Notes: generated by a model from the letters alone, not told the origin. A DNA stretch of 64,000 nt from Candidatus Onthomonas avicola (GCA_018710845.1 DVJB01000039.1:1-64000); one strand, 5' to 3'; counted from the first letter of the stretch, positions 7,640 through 16,036 are shown. Numbers and translations are program-made.

Positions 7640-8556
7640 AGCAGCTCCTCCACCCGGTAGCTTCGCCTGCCTCCCTCGCGGCGGATGGTCACCAACCTCC
7701 GGAAGACGCGCTGTTCCAGCAGTGGGCGGTAGACCTCCCGCCGCCGCAGCCCGTCCCAGTCCGTCCCGTGCGCGGTGGCGAGCAGGGCGGCGCCGCAGTT
7801 GGCCCCCTGGCAGAGCGCGGCGGTGTCCTCCGGGCGGGTGATCTCGTCCGCGGCGAGCACCTGCGGCGCCATGGAGCGCAGGAGGAGCAGCAGCCCCTCC
7901 CCCTTGGGACAGCCGTCCAGTACGTCCGCCAGCGGGCCGACGTCCAGCTGCGGCACGCCGCCGCGCAGAGCCGCCACCTCCCCGCGCTCGTCTGCCAGGC
8001 CAGTGCGCACGCCGCGCAGACCGAGCAGGCGGATGAGGTCGCGCAGGAGCGTGGTCTTCCCCTCGCCGGGCGGGGCGACGATCAGGGTGCTCTGGAACCT
8101 CCCCTCCACCAACAGCCTGGGCAGCAGGTCCTCTCCGATTCCGGTCACCGGGCAGGCGATGCGCAGGTTGAGCGAGGAGAGTGTGCGCACGGAGAGCACG
8201 TGCCCCTCCCGGAGCGTGACCGTCCCACACAGGCCGAGGCGGTGCCCCCCGGGCAGCGGCAGAAACCCGGCCGAGAGCTTGTCCGCCGCCCCCTGCAGCG
8301 AGGCGCGCGTGGCGATCTCCACCGTCTGACGCAGGTCCTCCGCGCTGATGGGCACACTCTGCCCGTCCCGTGTCAGACGCTCCTCTGCGCCGTCCCCACC
8401 GGAGACAAAGAGTCCCCGTCCGGCGCGCAGCCGTATCTCCTCCCAGCCCTCCTGGCGCCGCGGGTCCTGCGAGAGCAAAAAACGGCACAGGCTGCCGGGC
8501 AGGACCCGCACCGCCTCGCACACGGCACGGCGCCTCGCGGACATCTCTGCGGTCAT
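7636..8556 (-). CDS. spoIIIAA: Stage III sporulation protein AA (SpoIIIAA), ATPase
   Basis: 306 residues from the ATG at 8556 (GAGGGGAG upstream). Walker A is APPGEGKTT at about 161-169, and a Walker B-like LADERGE follows near 190, as in SpoIIIAA and type II/IV secretion ATPases. It is the first gene of the operon and is thought to energise the mother cell-forespore channel. The ORF track extends to 8718, but that would overlap the SigmaE-type promoter found at 8628-8657. Confidence 0.95.
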   Translation of the reverse strand: MTAEMSARRRAVCEAVRVLPGSLCRFLLSQDPRRQEGWEEIRLRAGRGLFVSGGDGAEERLTRDGQSVPISAEDLRQTVEIATRASLQGAADKLSAGFLPLPGGHRLGLCGTVTLREGHVLSVRTLSSLNLRIACPVTGIGEDLLPRLLVEGRFQSTLIVAPPGEGKTTLLRDLIRLLGLRGVRTGLADERGEVAALRGGVPQLDVGPLADVLDGCPKGEGLLLLLRSMAPQVLAADEITRPEDTAALCQGANCGAALLATAHGTDWDGLRRREVYRPLLEQRVFRRLVTIRREGGRRSYRVEELL

Positions 8557-8627
8557 GACGCTCCACTCCCCTCTCTTCTCCGGGCCGCACATCAGTCCAA
8601 CCCGGGACTTGTCCTTCGGTTCGCTCC

Positions 8628-8657
8628 AGTGTATGAGCCGCGCGGGCCGGTTATGAA
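8628..8657 (-). promoter_or_regulatory. SigmaE-type promoter of the spoIIIA operon
   Basis: On the minus strand TTCATAA is followed after 15 bases by CATACACT. The -10 element fits the SigmaE consensus CATACANT exactly. It lies about 70 bases upstream of spoIIIAA, the position expected for mother-cell control. SigmaE control of spoIIIA is established in Bacillus subtilis; here it is inferred from the motif. Confidence 0.8.
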
Positions 8658-8670
8658 CCGGGGGCAGGAC

Positions 8671-8699
8671 TTGACAAAATCCCGCCTCCGGCCTATACT
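8671..8699 (+). promoter_or_regulatory. SigmaA promoter of the MocR-type regulator
   Basis: TTGACA and TATACT are separated by exactly 17 bases, with the gene's ATG 55 bases further on. It runs divergently to the SigmaE-type promoter only about 14 bases away. Confidence 0.8.
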
Positions 8700-8754
8700 G
8701 GCCCCATTCGTCTTGCAAGAAAGCAAAATCTCAGGCAGGTCAGGAGGGTCATCC

Positions 8755-10161
8755 ATGCTCACGCTCGCCTTCTCCCCCTCAGGACAGGAGCCGCTCTACC
8801 AGCAGCTCTACCACCATATCCGCGACGAAATTCAGGCTGGGCGCCTCGCGGCGGGGGAACGGCTGCCCTCCAAACGGCAGCTCGCCCGCCAGCTCAAGCT
8901 CAGCGTGGTGACGATTGAGGGCGCCTACAGCCAGCTGGTGACGGAGGGCTATCTGGAGAGCCGGGACCGGAAGGGCTACTTCGTTCTGCCGGTGCGCTGG
9001 GAGCGGACCACGCCCAGTCCTCAGGCCGCGCCGGACATCCCCCCGCTGCCGGAGGAGCGCGGACGCTTCCGCTATGATTTTGCCACTTCCGGCTCGGATG
9101 CGGAGAGCTTTCCCTTCGCCACCTGGGCAAAGCTGAGCCGTGAGGTGCTCTCCAGCCGGGATCAGGCCCTCCTCTCCGCCGCTCACCCCCAGGGGGTCCC
9201 CGAGCTGCGCGAGGCGATCGCCCATCACCTCTATCAGTTCCGCGGCATCCTCGTCTCGCCGGAGCAGATCATCGTCGGCGCCGGGTCGGAGTTTCTCTCC
9301 ACCCTGCTCGTGCAGCTGCTTGGGCCGCAGGGCGGCTATGCGCTGGAAGATCCAGGCTACCGGAAGATCGCCCGCATCTTCTCCGCCAGCGGGGCACAGG
9401 TGATCCCCATCCCTCTGGACGCGCACGGCCTGCGCGCCGACCGGCTGGCAGAGAGCGGCGCGCGCATCGTCCACATCACGCCGTCGCACCACTTTCCACT
9501 CGGGACAGTGATGCCGGTCTCCCGGCGTCGGGAGCTGCTGGAGTGGGCGGGCGAACGGGAAGACCGTTATCTGATTGAGGACGACTATGACAGCGAATTT
9601 CGCTTTACAGGCCGTCCCATCCCCGCGCTGCAGGGATTGGACCGCGCGGAAAAGGTGATCTACCTCAATACGTTTGCCAAGAGCCTCGCGCCCTCGCTGC
9701 GCATCGGCTATATGGTCCTGCCCCCCAGCCTGCTGCGGCGCTACCGGCAGGAGCTGCTGTTCTATTCCTCCACTGTCCCCTCCTTCGAGCAGTACACACT
9801 GGCGCTGTTCATGGAGCGCGGACACATGGAGCGGCACATCGCGCGGACCCGCAACCGCTATCAACAGCGGCTGGCCGCGCTGCGGCAGGCCGTGCGCGAG
9901 ACCGGTCTGGACCGTTTCTGTACGCTCTCCGGGGGAGAGAGCGGACTGCACCTGTTGATGACAGTGCGCAGCCCACTCTCCCAGGACGAGCTGACCCGCC
10001 GGGCAGCGGAAGCCGGGATTCGTCTCTACCCACTGGCCTCCTATTATTTATGTGAACCGCATAAGCGCGCCGCCTCCACCTTTGTCATGGGCTACGGAAA
10101 ACTGACGGAAACGGATTTGCAGGACGCTTTTCAGTCGCTTGCGAAGATTTGGTCATTTTGA
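8755..10161 (+). CDS. MocR/PdxR-family transcriptional regulator (GntR wHTH + aminotransferase domain)
   Basis: 468 residues from the ATG at 8755, with AGGAGG 7 bases upstream; the 982-residue ORF in the track is a false extension antisense to spoIIIAA/AB. A GntR-type winged helix (about 10-78; GERLPSKRQLARQLKLSVVTIEGAYSQL) precedes a fold-type I aminotransferase domain. The PLP lysine is in NTFAKSLAPSLRIGY (K309) and DDYDSEF is present. MocR proteins sense PLP or amino compounds and regulate PLP synthesis, GABA or transport genes, often divergent ones. The divergent neighbour here is spoIIIA, so the true target is unclear. Confidence 0.93.
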   Translation: MLTLAFSPSGQEPLYQQLYHHIRDEIQAGRLAAGERLPSKRQLARQLKLSVVTIEGAYSQLVTEGYLESRDRKGYFVLPVRWERTTPSPQAAPDIPPLPEERGRFRYDFATSGSDAESFPFATWAKLSREVLSSRDQALLSAAHPQGVPELREAIAHHLYQFRGILVSPEQIIVGAGSEFLSTLLVQLLGPQGGYALEDPGYRKIARIFSASGAQVIPIPLDAHGLRADRLAESGARIVHITPSHHFPLGTVMPVSRRRELLEWAGEREDRYLIEDDYDSEFRFTGRPIPALQGLDRAEKVIYLNTFAKSLAPSLRIGYMVLPPSLLRRYRQELLFYSSTVPSFEQYTLALFMERGHMERHIARTRNRYQQRLAALRQAVRETGLDRFCTLSGGESGLHLLMTVRSPLSQDELTRRAAEAGIRLYPLASYYLCEPHKRAASTFVMGYGKLTETDLQDAFQSLAKIWSF

Positions 10162-10461
10162 CGAATTTCAGAGAAGCTTCCCGTAGCCCGTCTTTCGCGC
10201 AGATTGCGTTGTTCCCTCTCTGTTGTTTTTGTTACCAATTGTTACGAATTGATCTGCCATTTCGCGCCACTTCAACAAACTTCGATTACTATTTTACGAT
10301 AATTGTTCTTTAGTTTCACTGTATTGGGCCAAACGAAAACTTTTTATTGACAAAAGCCTTTTGCGGGTGTATACTATCCGTAGTCAAACGGGGTTACAAA
10401 AATTACAACCCATGCATTCGCCGCGGGTCCCGCCCGCGAGAGACGCATATAGGAGGTAATT
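10162..10461 (+). promoter_or_regulatory. AT-rich intergenic region upstream of yabE
   Basis: No gene is seen here. The stretch is far more AT-rich than its surroundings. It holds two overlapping copies of TTGTTAC[C/G]AATTG at 10229 and 10239, one helical turn apart, and runs of A/T before the promoter at 10347. The 5' leader has a short GC hairpin (CGCGGG..CCCGCG) just before the ribosome binding site AGGAGG. The leader is only about 80 bases, too short for a c-di-AMP riboswitch. Confidence 0.5.
10347..10375 (+). promoter_or_regulatory. SigmaA promoter of the yabE-like gene
   Basis: TTGACA and TATACT are separated by 17 bases. AT-rich sequence upstream may act as an UP element. The predicted start is about 80 bases before the ATG. 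Confidence 0.8.
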
Positions 10462-11553
10462 ATGTCTCAACGCAAAGGCTTTTTATGTTCACTCCTTTCC
10501 AAGCCTGTTTTGAAAGGTTCTGCAGTCGCCGCCACCGTCCTGGCCCTGCTGATGCTCTTCTATCTGCCAGCCACCGCTACGGTCACATATGAAATTTCCG
10601 ACGGCGAGAACACCTATCGCATCGAGTCCAACGAGTCCGACGTAAGCGAAGTGCTCGACGAGGCCGGAATTGAGCACTCCGACATCGACCTGATTCAGAC
10701 CTCCGAGGAAGATGAGGTAGTCAGCGTGTCTATCACCCGGAGACAGTACGTGACCGTCGTCTGCGACGATGTGAGCACCTCTATGCTCATTCACACCGGC
10801 GACACCGTAGCCGACGTGCTCGAGCACATGAACATCCAGCTGGGTGAGTATGATCAGATCTCCATGGATCTGGCTGAGACGCCGGAGGCCGGCTCGACCA
10901 TCGAAGTTTACCGGGCAAGCATTACTTACCGCACCGAGAGCACTCCCCTCCCCTACTCCTCCGTCCGCATGGTCGACCCCGAAATGGACCGCGGCGAGGA
11001 AGCTGTCACGCAGGAGGGCGTGGAGGGCAGCCACAACGTCACCTACCGCATCATTGAAGTCGAGGGCAGCGAGCCGGTAGAGGAGCTGTTCAGCGAGACC
11101 ACTGTCGATCCGGTGGACGAGGTTGTCTCCTACGGCACCAAGGTTTACTTTGAACGCCCGACCGGTTACAGCACGACAAGCGAGTACATCACCAATATCG
11201 ACGACGAGGCGGGCACCTTTACCACCTCCAAAGGGGATACCTACTCCTTCTCCGGCACTGTGACACTGGAAGCCACCGCTTATACCGCGCGCTCCGGCGC
11301 AATCTGCTCGACCGGCCGTCTGGCCCGCGTGGGCGTGGTCGCGGTGGACCCTGACTACATCCCCTACGGCACTGAGATGTTCATCATGTCCGCCGACGGC
11401 AGCTTTGTCTACGGCGTGGCCGTGGCGGGCGATTGCGGCGGCGCGATCGACAACTGGGACGTTGATCTGTACATGAATTCCCGTTCTGACTGCATTAACT
11501 TCGGCCGCCGGGATGTGGTCGCCTATATGATCACCGGCGAGGTCGACGCCTGA
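10462..11553 (+). CDS. yabE: YabE-like exported protein with ubiquitin-like (DUF348), G5 and 3D domains
   Basis: 363 residues. An N-terminal membrane anchor or signal (about 18-38) is followed by DUF348-type repeats, a G5-like region (about 155-225) and a C-terminal 3D domain. The 3D domain shows the three expected aspartates in AVDPDYIPYGT, AGDCGGAI and WDVDLYM, as in the Bacillus Yab/YuiC and Rpf-like stationary-phase wall hydrolases. It is probably a lytic transglycosylase acting on peptidoglycan outside the cell. yabE beside rsmA/ksgA matches the Bacillus order; the ribonuclease M5 gene usually between them is missing here. Confidence 0.88.
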   Translation: MSQRKGFLCSLLSKPVLKGSAVAATVLALLMLFYLPATATVTYEISDGENTYRIESNESDVSEVLDEAGIEHSDIDLIQTSEEDEVVSVSITRRQYVTVVCDDVSTSMLIHTGDTVADVLEHMNIQLGEYDQISMDLAETPEAGSTIEVYRASITYRTESTPLPYSSVRMVDPEMDRGEEAVTQEGVEGSHNVTYRIIEVEGSEPVEELFSETTVDPVDEVVSYGTKVYFERPTGYSTTSEYITNIDDEAGTFTTSKGDTYSFSGTVTLEATAYTARSGAICSTGRLARVGVVAVDPDYIPYGTEMFIMSADGSFVYGVAVAGDCGGAIDNWDVDLYMNSRSDCINFGRRDVVAYMITGEVDA

Positions 11554-11577
11554 TCTCCACTGTTTGACAGAAAACGA

Positions 11578-11611
11578 AACCGGACAACCCACAGCGGCTG
11601 TCCGGTTTTTG
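11578..11611 (+). terminator. Intrinsic terminator after yabE
   Basis: ACCGGACA and TGTCCGGT form an 8-bp stem followed by a T-run. It means rsmA probably has its own promoter: a TTGACA at 11630-11635 is present, but no convincing -10 box at 17 bases. Confidence 0.85.
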
Positions 11612-11688
11612 TTATTCTCTCTTCCCTTTTTGACAGCTTTTTGGTATGCTGTCTCTATCGTAAATCCAGAGCAGGAGGCTTTTCTCTG

Positions 11689-12558
11689 ATGGACCTGTGC
11701 AACGAACGGCAAATCAAAGCTCTGCTGGCCCGGCACGGCTTTCGCTTCTCTAAGTCCATGGGGCAGAATTTTCTGATCGTCCCCTCCATTCCCCAGGAAA
11801 TCGCCGCCGTCTCCAATGCGGATGAGAACTGCGGTGTGCTGGAGATCGGCCCCGGTATCGGCCCTCTGACCGCCCAGCTCGCCCAGCGAGCCGGCAAGGT
11901 GGTCTCCGTCGAACTGGACCGCGCCCTTCTCCCGGTTCTGGCCGAGACGATGGCCCCCTATCCCAACGTCGAGATCGTCCCAGGCGACATTTTGAAGCTG
12001 GATCTGGGCACTCTGGTTTCTGAAAAGCTGGTTGGCTTTACACCGATTGTCTGTGCGAACCTGCCCTACAACATCACCACCCCCGTCCTCACGCGCCTGC
12101 TGGAGAGCAGACTGTTTCGCTCTGTGACCGTGCTGATCCAGCGAGAGGTGGCCCGCAGAATCTGCGCGCGTCCGGGAACAGCGGACTACGGCGCCTTCTC
12201 CCTCTTCTGCCAGTACCACGCCCGCTGCGAGATCGCCTTCGAGGTCCCGCCGGAGTGTTTTTTGCCGGCGCCCAAGGTGACCTCCGCCGTGCTGCATATG
12301 GAGGTGCTGTCTGAGCCGCCGGTGGAGACAAGGGACGAGGCACTGCTTTTTCGCGTCATCCGCGCCTCGTTTGCCCAGCGGCGCAAGAAGCTCCTCAACG
12401 GCCTCACCGCCGCGTTCGGCAGCGAGCTGTCCCGCGAGGCGCTGGCCGGGGCGATCGCAGACTGCGGCTTCCCGGAATCCGTACGCGGGGAGCAGTTAGG
12501 GCTGTTTGAGTTTGCCTGTCTGGCCGATCAGCTTTACAGTCTCTTATCCGACAGATAA
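11689..12558 (+). CDS. rsmA: 16S rRNA (adenine1518/1519-N6) dimethyltransferase
   Basis: 289 residues from the ATG at 11689, with AGGAGG 10 bases upstream; the track start at 11641 lies upstream of that site. The SAM-binding motif is VLEIGPGIGPLT and motif IV is NLPYNITTPVL. RsmA (KsgA) dimethylates two adjacent adenines in helix 45 of 16S rRNA during 30S maturation. The N-terminal KSMGQNFL is also diagnostic. Its loss gives kasugamycin resistance in many bacteria. Confidence 0.97.
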   Translation: MDLCNERQIKALLARHGFRFSKSMGQNFLIVPSIPQEIAAVSNADENCGVLEIGPGIGPLTAQLAQRAGKVVSVELDRALLPVLAETMAPYPNVEIVPGDILKLDLGTLVSEKLVGFTPIVCANLPYNITTPVLTRLLESRLFRSVTVLIQREVARRICARPGTADYGAFSLFCQYHARCEIAFEVPPECFLPAPKVTSAVLHMEVLSEPPVETRDEALLFRVIRASFAQRRKKLLNGLTAAFGSELSREALAGAIADCGFPESVRGEQLGLFEFACLADQLYSLLSDR

Positions 12559-12568
12559 ACCTATTTTT

Positions 12569-12605
12569 GACGCGCGCCCGGATAGACTGCCGGGCGCGCG
12601 TTTTC
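12569..12605 (+). terminator. Intrinsic terminator after rsmA
   Basis: ACGCGCGCCCGG and CCGGGCGCGCGT form a 12-bp perfect stem followed by TTTT on the plus strand. It lies between the convergent ends of rsmA and the serpin gene. Confidence 0.85.
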
Positions 12606-12629
12606 TGCGCTTGATGCAGTTTTTTGCCA

Positions 12630-13871
12630 TCAGCCCAGATCGGTCATCGTCCCGATAAAGAGGGGAAGGCCGGTCTCGGTGTCCACCAACAGGTAGAGGA
12701 ACGGGCGGTCCAATGTGACAATATGTGGCTCCGCCATGGAGGAGCCCGCGACCATCTCCACCGCCGTGGCCGCGCCGGCGCGGGTCCCCTGCTCATCCAC
12801 CGTGAGATAGGTCTTGTGCAGGACACGGCCGATCATCAGCCCAAATTCCTCCGTCTGTCCCATCGCGGAGAAATCCGCCAGAGCAGCGTCAAAGGCATCC
12901 GTGACACCCATTGCCTGCAACGTGTCGGAGAGCTCGAGAGAGGTCTCTGCCTCAAACTTCGGAATCCCCGCCGTCACCGGTTCCTCCAGCGCCCCGGTCA
13001 GCGTCGCGCGCAGGCCCTCACCGGTCAAGCTCTGCACATACTCTCCCAGCGAGATCCCCTCGTCCGGCAGGAGCGCCGCAAAGGCGTATTTTCCGCCGTC
13101 GTAGTATTTCAGAAACCCGGTGGCGGAGCCGTCCGTCAGGTAGGCATACTCCGCGCTGTACATCAGCTCCGCCGCCTGTTCCTCGCCATTCGCGGCTGTA
13201 AATGTACCGGAGTGAATCTGATCTTCCGTATAAATCTCGCTCCACTGCGCCTCGAAGGCCAGGGCATTCACCAGATAGAGCATCGCCTCGTCCGGAATCT
13301 CGTCTAAAATGGAGTCGATCATCCCGTCCGTCTCGTCCGATACCCAGGCGTTGATCTCCTCCAGTGTGCCCGCGTCGAAAGGGGCCTTATAGATGCCCGC
13401 ACGATAATACCGTGCCGTCGTGTCGAGGAAGGATTCCTCCACCGTGAGGTCCTCTGTGTCCCGCAGCCAGATCGCATTGGCCAGGTGTACCCGGCAGAGT
13501 TCCTCCTCCGGAAGGGACGAGGCCCAGGCAGCCAGGGCGGGATTCAACTCGTCCAGCGGCAGCCCAAAGGTCGCCTCCAGCTGCGCCAACGTCTCCCCCT
13601 GCGCGCCGTTGGCGGTCATCCCGAGGGCAAAGAGAACGGAGGCCGGCGAGATCAGCGTCCCCTCCTCTCCCACATCACCGCTGTTTTGGAAGAGGTGAAG
13701 AGAGAAGTTTGCCAGCGCGTTCAGCGTCTTCTCAGAGGGTTTGTCCGTCTGTGCCGTAAATTCCGTCTCGCGGCCGGAGAGCAGATTCTGCGCCGAAGAG
13801 GCGCTCGGGCCGGCACATGCGGACAGAAGCAGCATCAGGCACAGCAGGGAGATCCACAGCGTTCGTTTCAT
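12630..13871 (-). CDS. Lipoprotein serpin (serine protease inhibitor)
   Basis: 413 residues. A lipobox (LLSAC, Cys19) predicts attachment to the outer face of the membrane. The serpin fold is evident from ISPASVLFALGMTANGAQGETL and the C-terminal RPFLYLLVDTETGLPLFIG. The hinge of the reactive-centre loop (EQGTRAGAATAVEMV) has the small residues needed for loop insertion, so it should be inhibitory. Counting from the hinge puts P1 at Gly and P1' at Ser; the loop is about three residues longer than in alpha-1-antitrypsin, so P1 is uncertain. Gut bacterial serpins such as bifidobacterial serpin and the siropins inhibit elastase-like proteases. AAAGGAGG precedes the ATG. Confidence 0.93.
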   Translation of the reverse strand: MKRTLWISLLCLMLLLSACAGPSASSAQNLLSGRETEFTAQTDKPSEKTLNALANFSLHLFQNSGDVGEEGTLISPASVLFALGMTANGAQGETLAQLEATFGLPLDELNPALAAWASSLPEEELCRVHLANAIWLRDTEDLTVEESFLDTTARYYRAGIYKAPFDAGTLEEINAWVSDETDGMIDSILDEIPDEAMLYLVNALAFEAQWSEIYTEDQIHSGTFTAANGEEQAAELMYSAEYAYLTDGSATGFLKYYDGGKYAFAALLPDEGISLGEYVQSLTGEGLRATLTGALEEPVTAGIPKFEAETSLELSDTLQAMGVTDAFDAALADFSAMGQTEEFGLMIGRVLHKTYLTVDEQGTRAGAATAVEMVAGSSMAEPHIVTLDRPFLYLLVDTETGLPLFIGTMTDLG

Positions 13872-13894
13872 TTTATCCTCCTTTCCTATTCCTC

Positions 13895-13919
13895 AGCCCG
13901 GCCGGAGCGCGGCCGGGCT
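13895..13919. terminator. GC hairpin between the DUF4349 and serpin genes
   Basis: AGCCCGGCC and GGCCGGGCT form a 9-bp stem. T residues follow only on the plus strand, so for the minus-strand genes it may attenuate or protect mRNA rather than terminate. The serpin may be read from the DUF4349 promoter. Confidence 0.5.
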
Positions 13920-13942
13920 TTTCCGATTTGAAATCCCAGTTA

Positions 13943-14983
13943 TTAGGGTGTCTCATTTGAATCATGTGAAGCATTTTTGCTTTCCTGCTTTTTCTGCTCG
14001 TTTTTCCTGAAAAGTGTTTTTCCTTTCTGCCTTCTTCTGTGCCGGAGCAACAGGACCGCCGCCGCCAGAATCAGGCCCAGGACGAGCAGCCAGAGCGCAT
14101 TGTAGGCCGCCCAGACCGCCAGATCCTGGACGCCTTCCACAAAGCTCTGCGCACCGAGTCGGAAGCTCTGCGCCACCCGGGCCAGGAAGGTCACCTCTTC
14201 CTCCTCCGTCAGGTCGATGACCTCCTCCAGGTAGAGGTTGACCGTCGCGTAGTCCACCAGGCTGTCGTAGCGGTTGAGGGTGCTGGTGTACAGCTCGATC
14301 TCATATTCCGTCTCACTGATGGCCGATTCAATCTCAATGATGTCTGCCATCTCGGTCGCCTGGCTCAGCAGCTCCTGCAGTCGCTCCAGCTTGGTGCGCA
14401 GGGTGGCCAGCCGGGTCTCCGCGTCGAAGTACTCCGTTCCGATGTCATCCACGTCCTCGCTCAGATTGAGCACAAAGCAATTCTCTGTCTCCGCAGCCGT
14501 GTCCAAAAAGGTGCGGTATTGTCCGCTGGGGACACGGATGGTGTAGCTCATGGAACGTCCACCGCCATAGGAGCCGTAGCCAGCGCTGTAAGCATAGAGA
14601 TTGCTCGACTCAATATAGCCGCCGCACTCCTCCACCAGCGCCTCCAGGCCGGCGACCGCGGCGTCAAAGTCGAGGACCTCCATCTCCAGATTGGCGGTGT
14701 AGATCAGCTTTACCTCGGCGTCCTGCGGATTGACCTGCCCGGAGGAGGGTACCTCATTGTCATCCAACGAGCCGGCTTCCTCAGAGGATGCCGATTCCGT
14801 CTCCTCCGGCTCCGGCACGGCGTCCTCTGTCACCACGCCGTAACCGGCATCTGAGGCAGCTGTGCTGGCAGCCGTGTCCATGCTGTTGCCGCCGTTCCCC
14901 GCGCCGCAGGCCGCCAGCAACAATACCAGCGCCAGCAGCAGCGGCAGGAGGCGCGCTGCCCCGTTTCTTCCCGTATGTCTCAT
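13943..14983 (-). CDS. DUF4349-domain lipoprotein
   Basis: 346 residues from the ATG at 14983 (GGGGAG 9 bases upstream fits better than the track start at 15001). A signal with lipobox LLAAC (Cys26) is followed by an acidic Ser/Glu-rich linker. The DUF4349 domain covers about 90-300 (YTANLEMEVLDFDAAV, a long coiled-coil around LERLQELLSQATEMADIIEIESAISE), then a transmembrane helix near 295-318 and a basic cytoplasmic tail. Members are surface proteins of unknown function. The serpin gene follows on the same strand. Confidence 0.85.
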   Translation of the reverse strand: MRHTGRNGAARLLPLLLALVLLLAACGAGNGGNSMDTAASTAASDAGYGVVTEDAVPEPEETESASSEEAGSLDDNEVPSSGQVNPQDAEVKLIYTANLEMEVLDFDAAVAGLEALVEECGGYIESSNLYAYSAGYGSYGGGRSMSYTIRVPSGQYRTFLDTAAETENCFVLNLSEDVDDIGTEYFDAETRLATLRTKLERLQELLSQATEMADIIEIESAISETEYEIELYTSTLNRYDSLVDYATVNLYLEEVIDLTEEEEVTFLARVAQSFRLGAQSFVEGVQDLAVWAAYNALWLLVLGLILAAAVLLLRHRRRQKGKTLFRKNEQKKQESKNASHDSNETP

Positions 14984-15148
14984 GATTGTCTCCCCTTTCA
15001 TGACCGTATGGGCGGTTCCCTTCTACCCTTCCATACGTGTGAGCACCCCAAATTGCTGCGCCGACGAAAAAATTTTTTTGCGATATGTCGCTTTTCGCCG
15101 GGCCGGCGCGTAAGATGGCCCATCACCTTTTTCGAGGAGGCAGGCCCT

Positions 15149-15889
15149 ATGCCGCTGCTCTATCTCTCCCCCTCCACCCAGGAGTTCAATCTCTATGTCA
15201 CCGGCGGCACAGAGGAGGAGTACATGAACCGGATTGCCGATGAGATGATCCCCTATCTGCGCGCCAGCGGTATCACCGTCGCGCGCAATACGCCTGACAT
15301 GACCGCTGCCAGCTCCATTCAGGACTCCAACGCGCAGGAGGTCGACCTGCACCTGGCCCTGCACTCCAACGCCGCGCCGGAATTTCTTGCCGGAACATTG
15401 CAGGGCAGCGAGGTGTATTACTCCCCCGCTTCCTATTACAGCCGCGCGGCAGCGCAGATCATCGCCGCCCATCTGCGGGAGATCTACCCCAACCCCGAGC
15501 TGGTGAGCACCATTCCCACCACGACACTCGGCGAAGTGGTCAAGGTGCGTGCCCCCGGCGTGCTGATCGAATTTGCCTATCACGACAATCCGGAGGATGC
15601 CGCCTGGATCCAGGACAACGTCTCCGCAATTGCACAAAATGTCAGCCAGAGCGTCGCGGAGTATTTCGGTCTCCCCTTTCTGGAACCGCAGGCACCCTGG
15701 GAGGGTGTTGTGAATATTCACTGGGGAAAACTGAATATCCGTGAATATCCATCCACATCCAGCCGTATTCTCGCCCAGGCATGCGACGGGGCCAGGCTGA
15801 CCATCTGGAATACCTATCTGGATTGGTATGTGGTCGGCTTTGGCGGCGTGATGGGATTTGCAGCTCAGCGATATATCTCCGTCCCGTAA
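15149..15889 (+). CDS. N-acetylmuramoyl-L-alanine amidase-like protein without signal peptide, C-terminal SH3-like region
   Basis: 246 residues from the ATG at 15149 (GAGGAGG upstream). The Amidase_3 pattern is present: GGTEEEYMNRIADEM (Glu ligand), LHLALHSNAAPE (His ligand) and a late catalytic Glu in VLIEFAYHDN. The usual first zinc histidine in DPGHGG is absent; the corresponding stretch is LSPSTQEFN. About 60 C-terminal residues (VNIHWGKLNIREYPSTSS) look like a bacterial SH3 wall-binding domain. There is no export signal, so it may act on spore or mother-cell peptidoglycan, leave by another route, or be released on lysis. Confidence 0.8.
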   Translation: MPLLYLSPSTQEFNLYVTGGTEEEYMNRIADEMIPYLRASGITVARNTPDMTAASSIQDSNAQEVDLHLALHSNAAPEFLAGTLQGSEVYYSPASYYSRAAAQIIAAHLREIYPNPELVSTIPTTTLGEVVKVRAPGVLIEFAYHDNPEDAAWIQDNVSAIAQNVSQSVAEYFGLPFLEPQAPWEGVVNIHWGKLNIREYPSTSSRILAQACDGARLTIWNTYLDWYVVGFGGVMGFAAQRYISVP

Positions 15890-15979
15890 GGTGAAATTCC
15901 CTTATTCTATCGTAATGTTATTTTACTTTACAGGAAAATTGCCGTTTTACCGGCACTTCCCTCCCCCGCTGGACGCAAA

Positions 15980-16017
15980 GCGGCCCGGACCGGGATCAAT
16001 TTCCCGGTCCGGGCCGC
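15980..16017 (-). terminator. Terminator of the his operon
   Basis: GCGGCCCGGACCGGGA pairs perfectly with TCCCGGTCCGGGCCGC (16 bp). On the minus strand TTTG follows. It lies 20 bases beyond the hisE stop. Confidence 0.75.
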
Positions 16018-16036
16018 GCTCTGCCGTTTCGGCTAT

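Noticed and set aside
7213-8754. 982-residue plus-strand ORF covering the spoIIIAA/AB region before the MocR start
   Set aside because: It is the MocR frame extended by antisense reading through GC-rich spoIIIAA/AB; the real start is the ATG at 8755 with AGGAGG and promoter.
10347-10461. c-di-AMP (ydaO) riboswitch before the 3D-domain gene
   Set aside because: The leader is only about 80 bases and lacks the conserved ydaO sequences; only a small GC hairpin is present.
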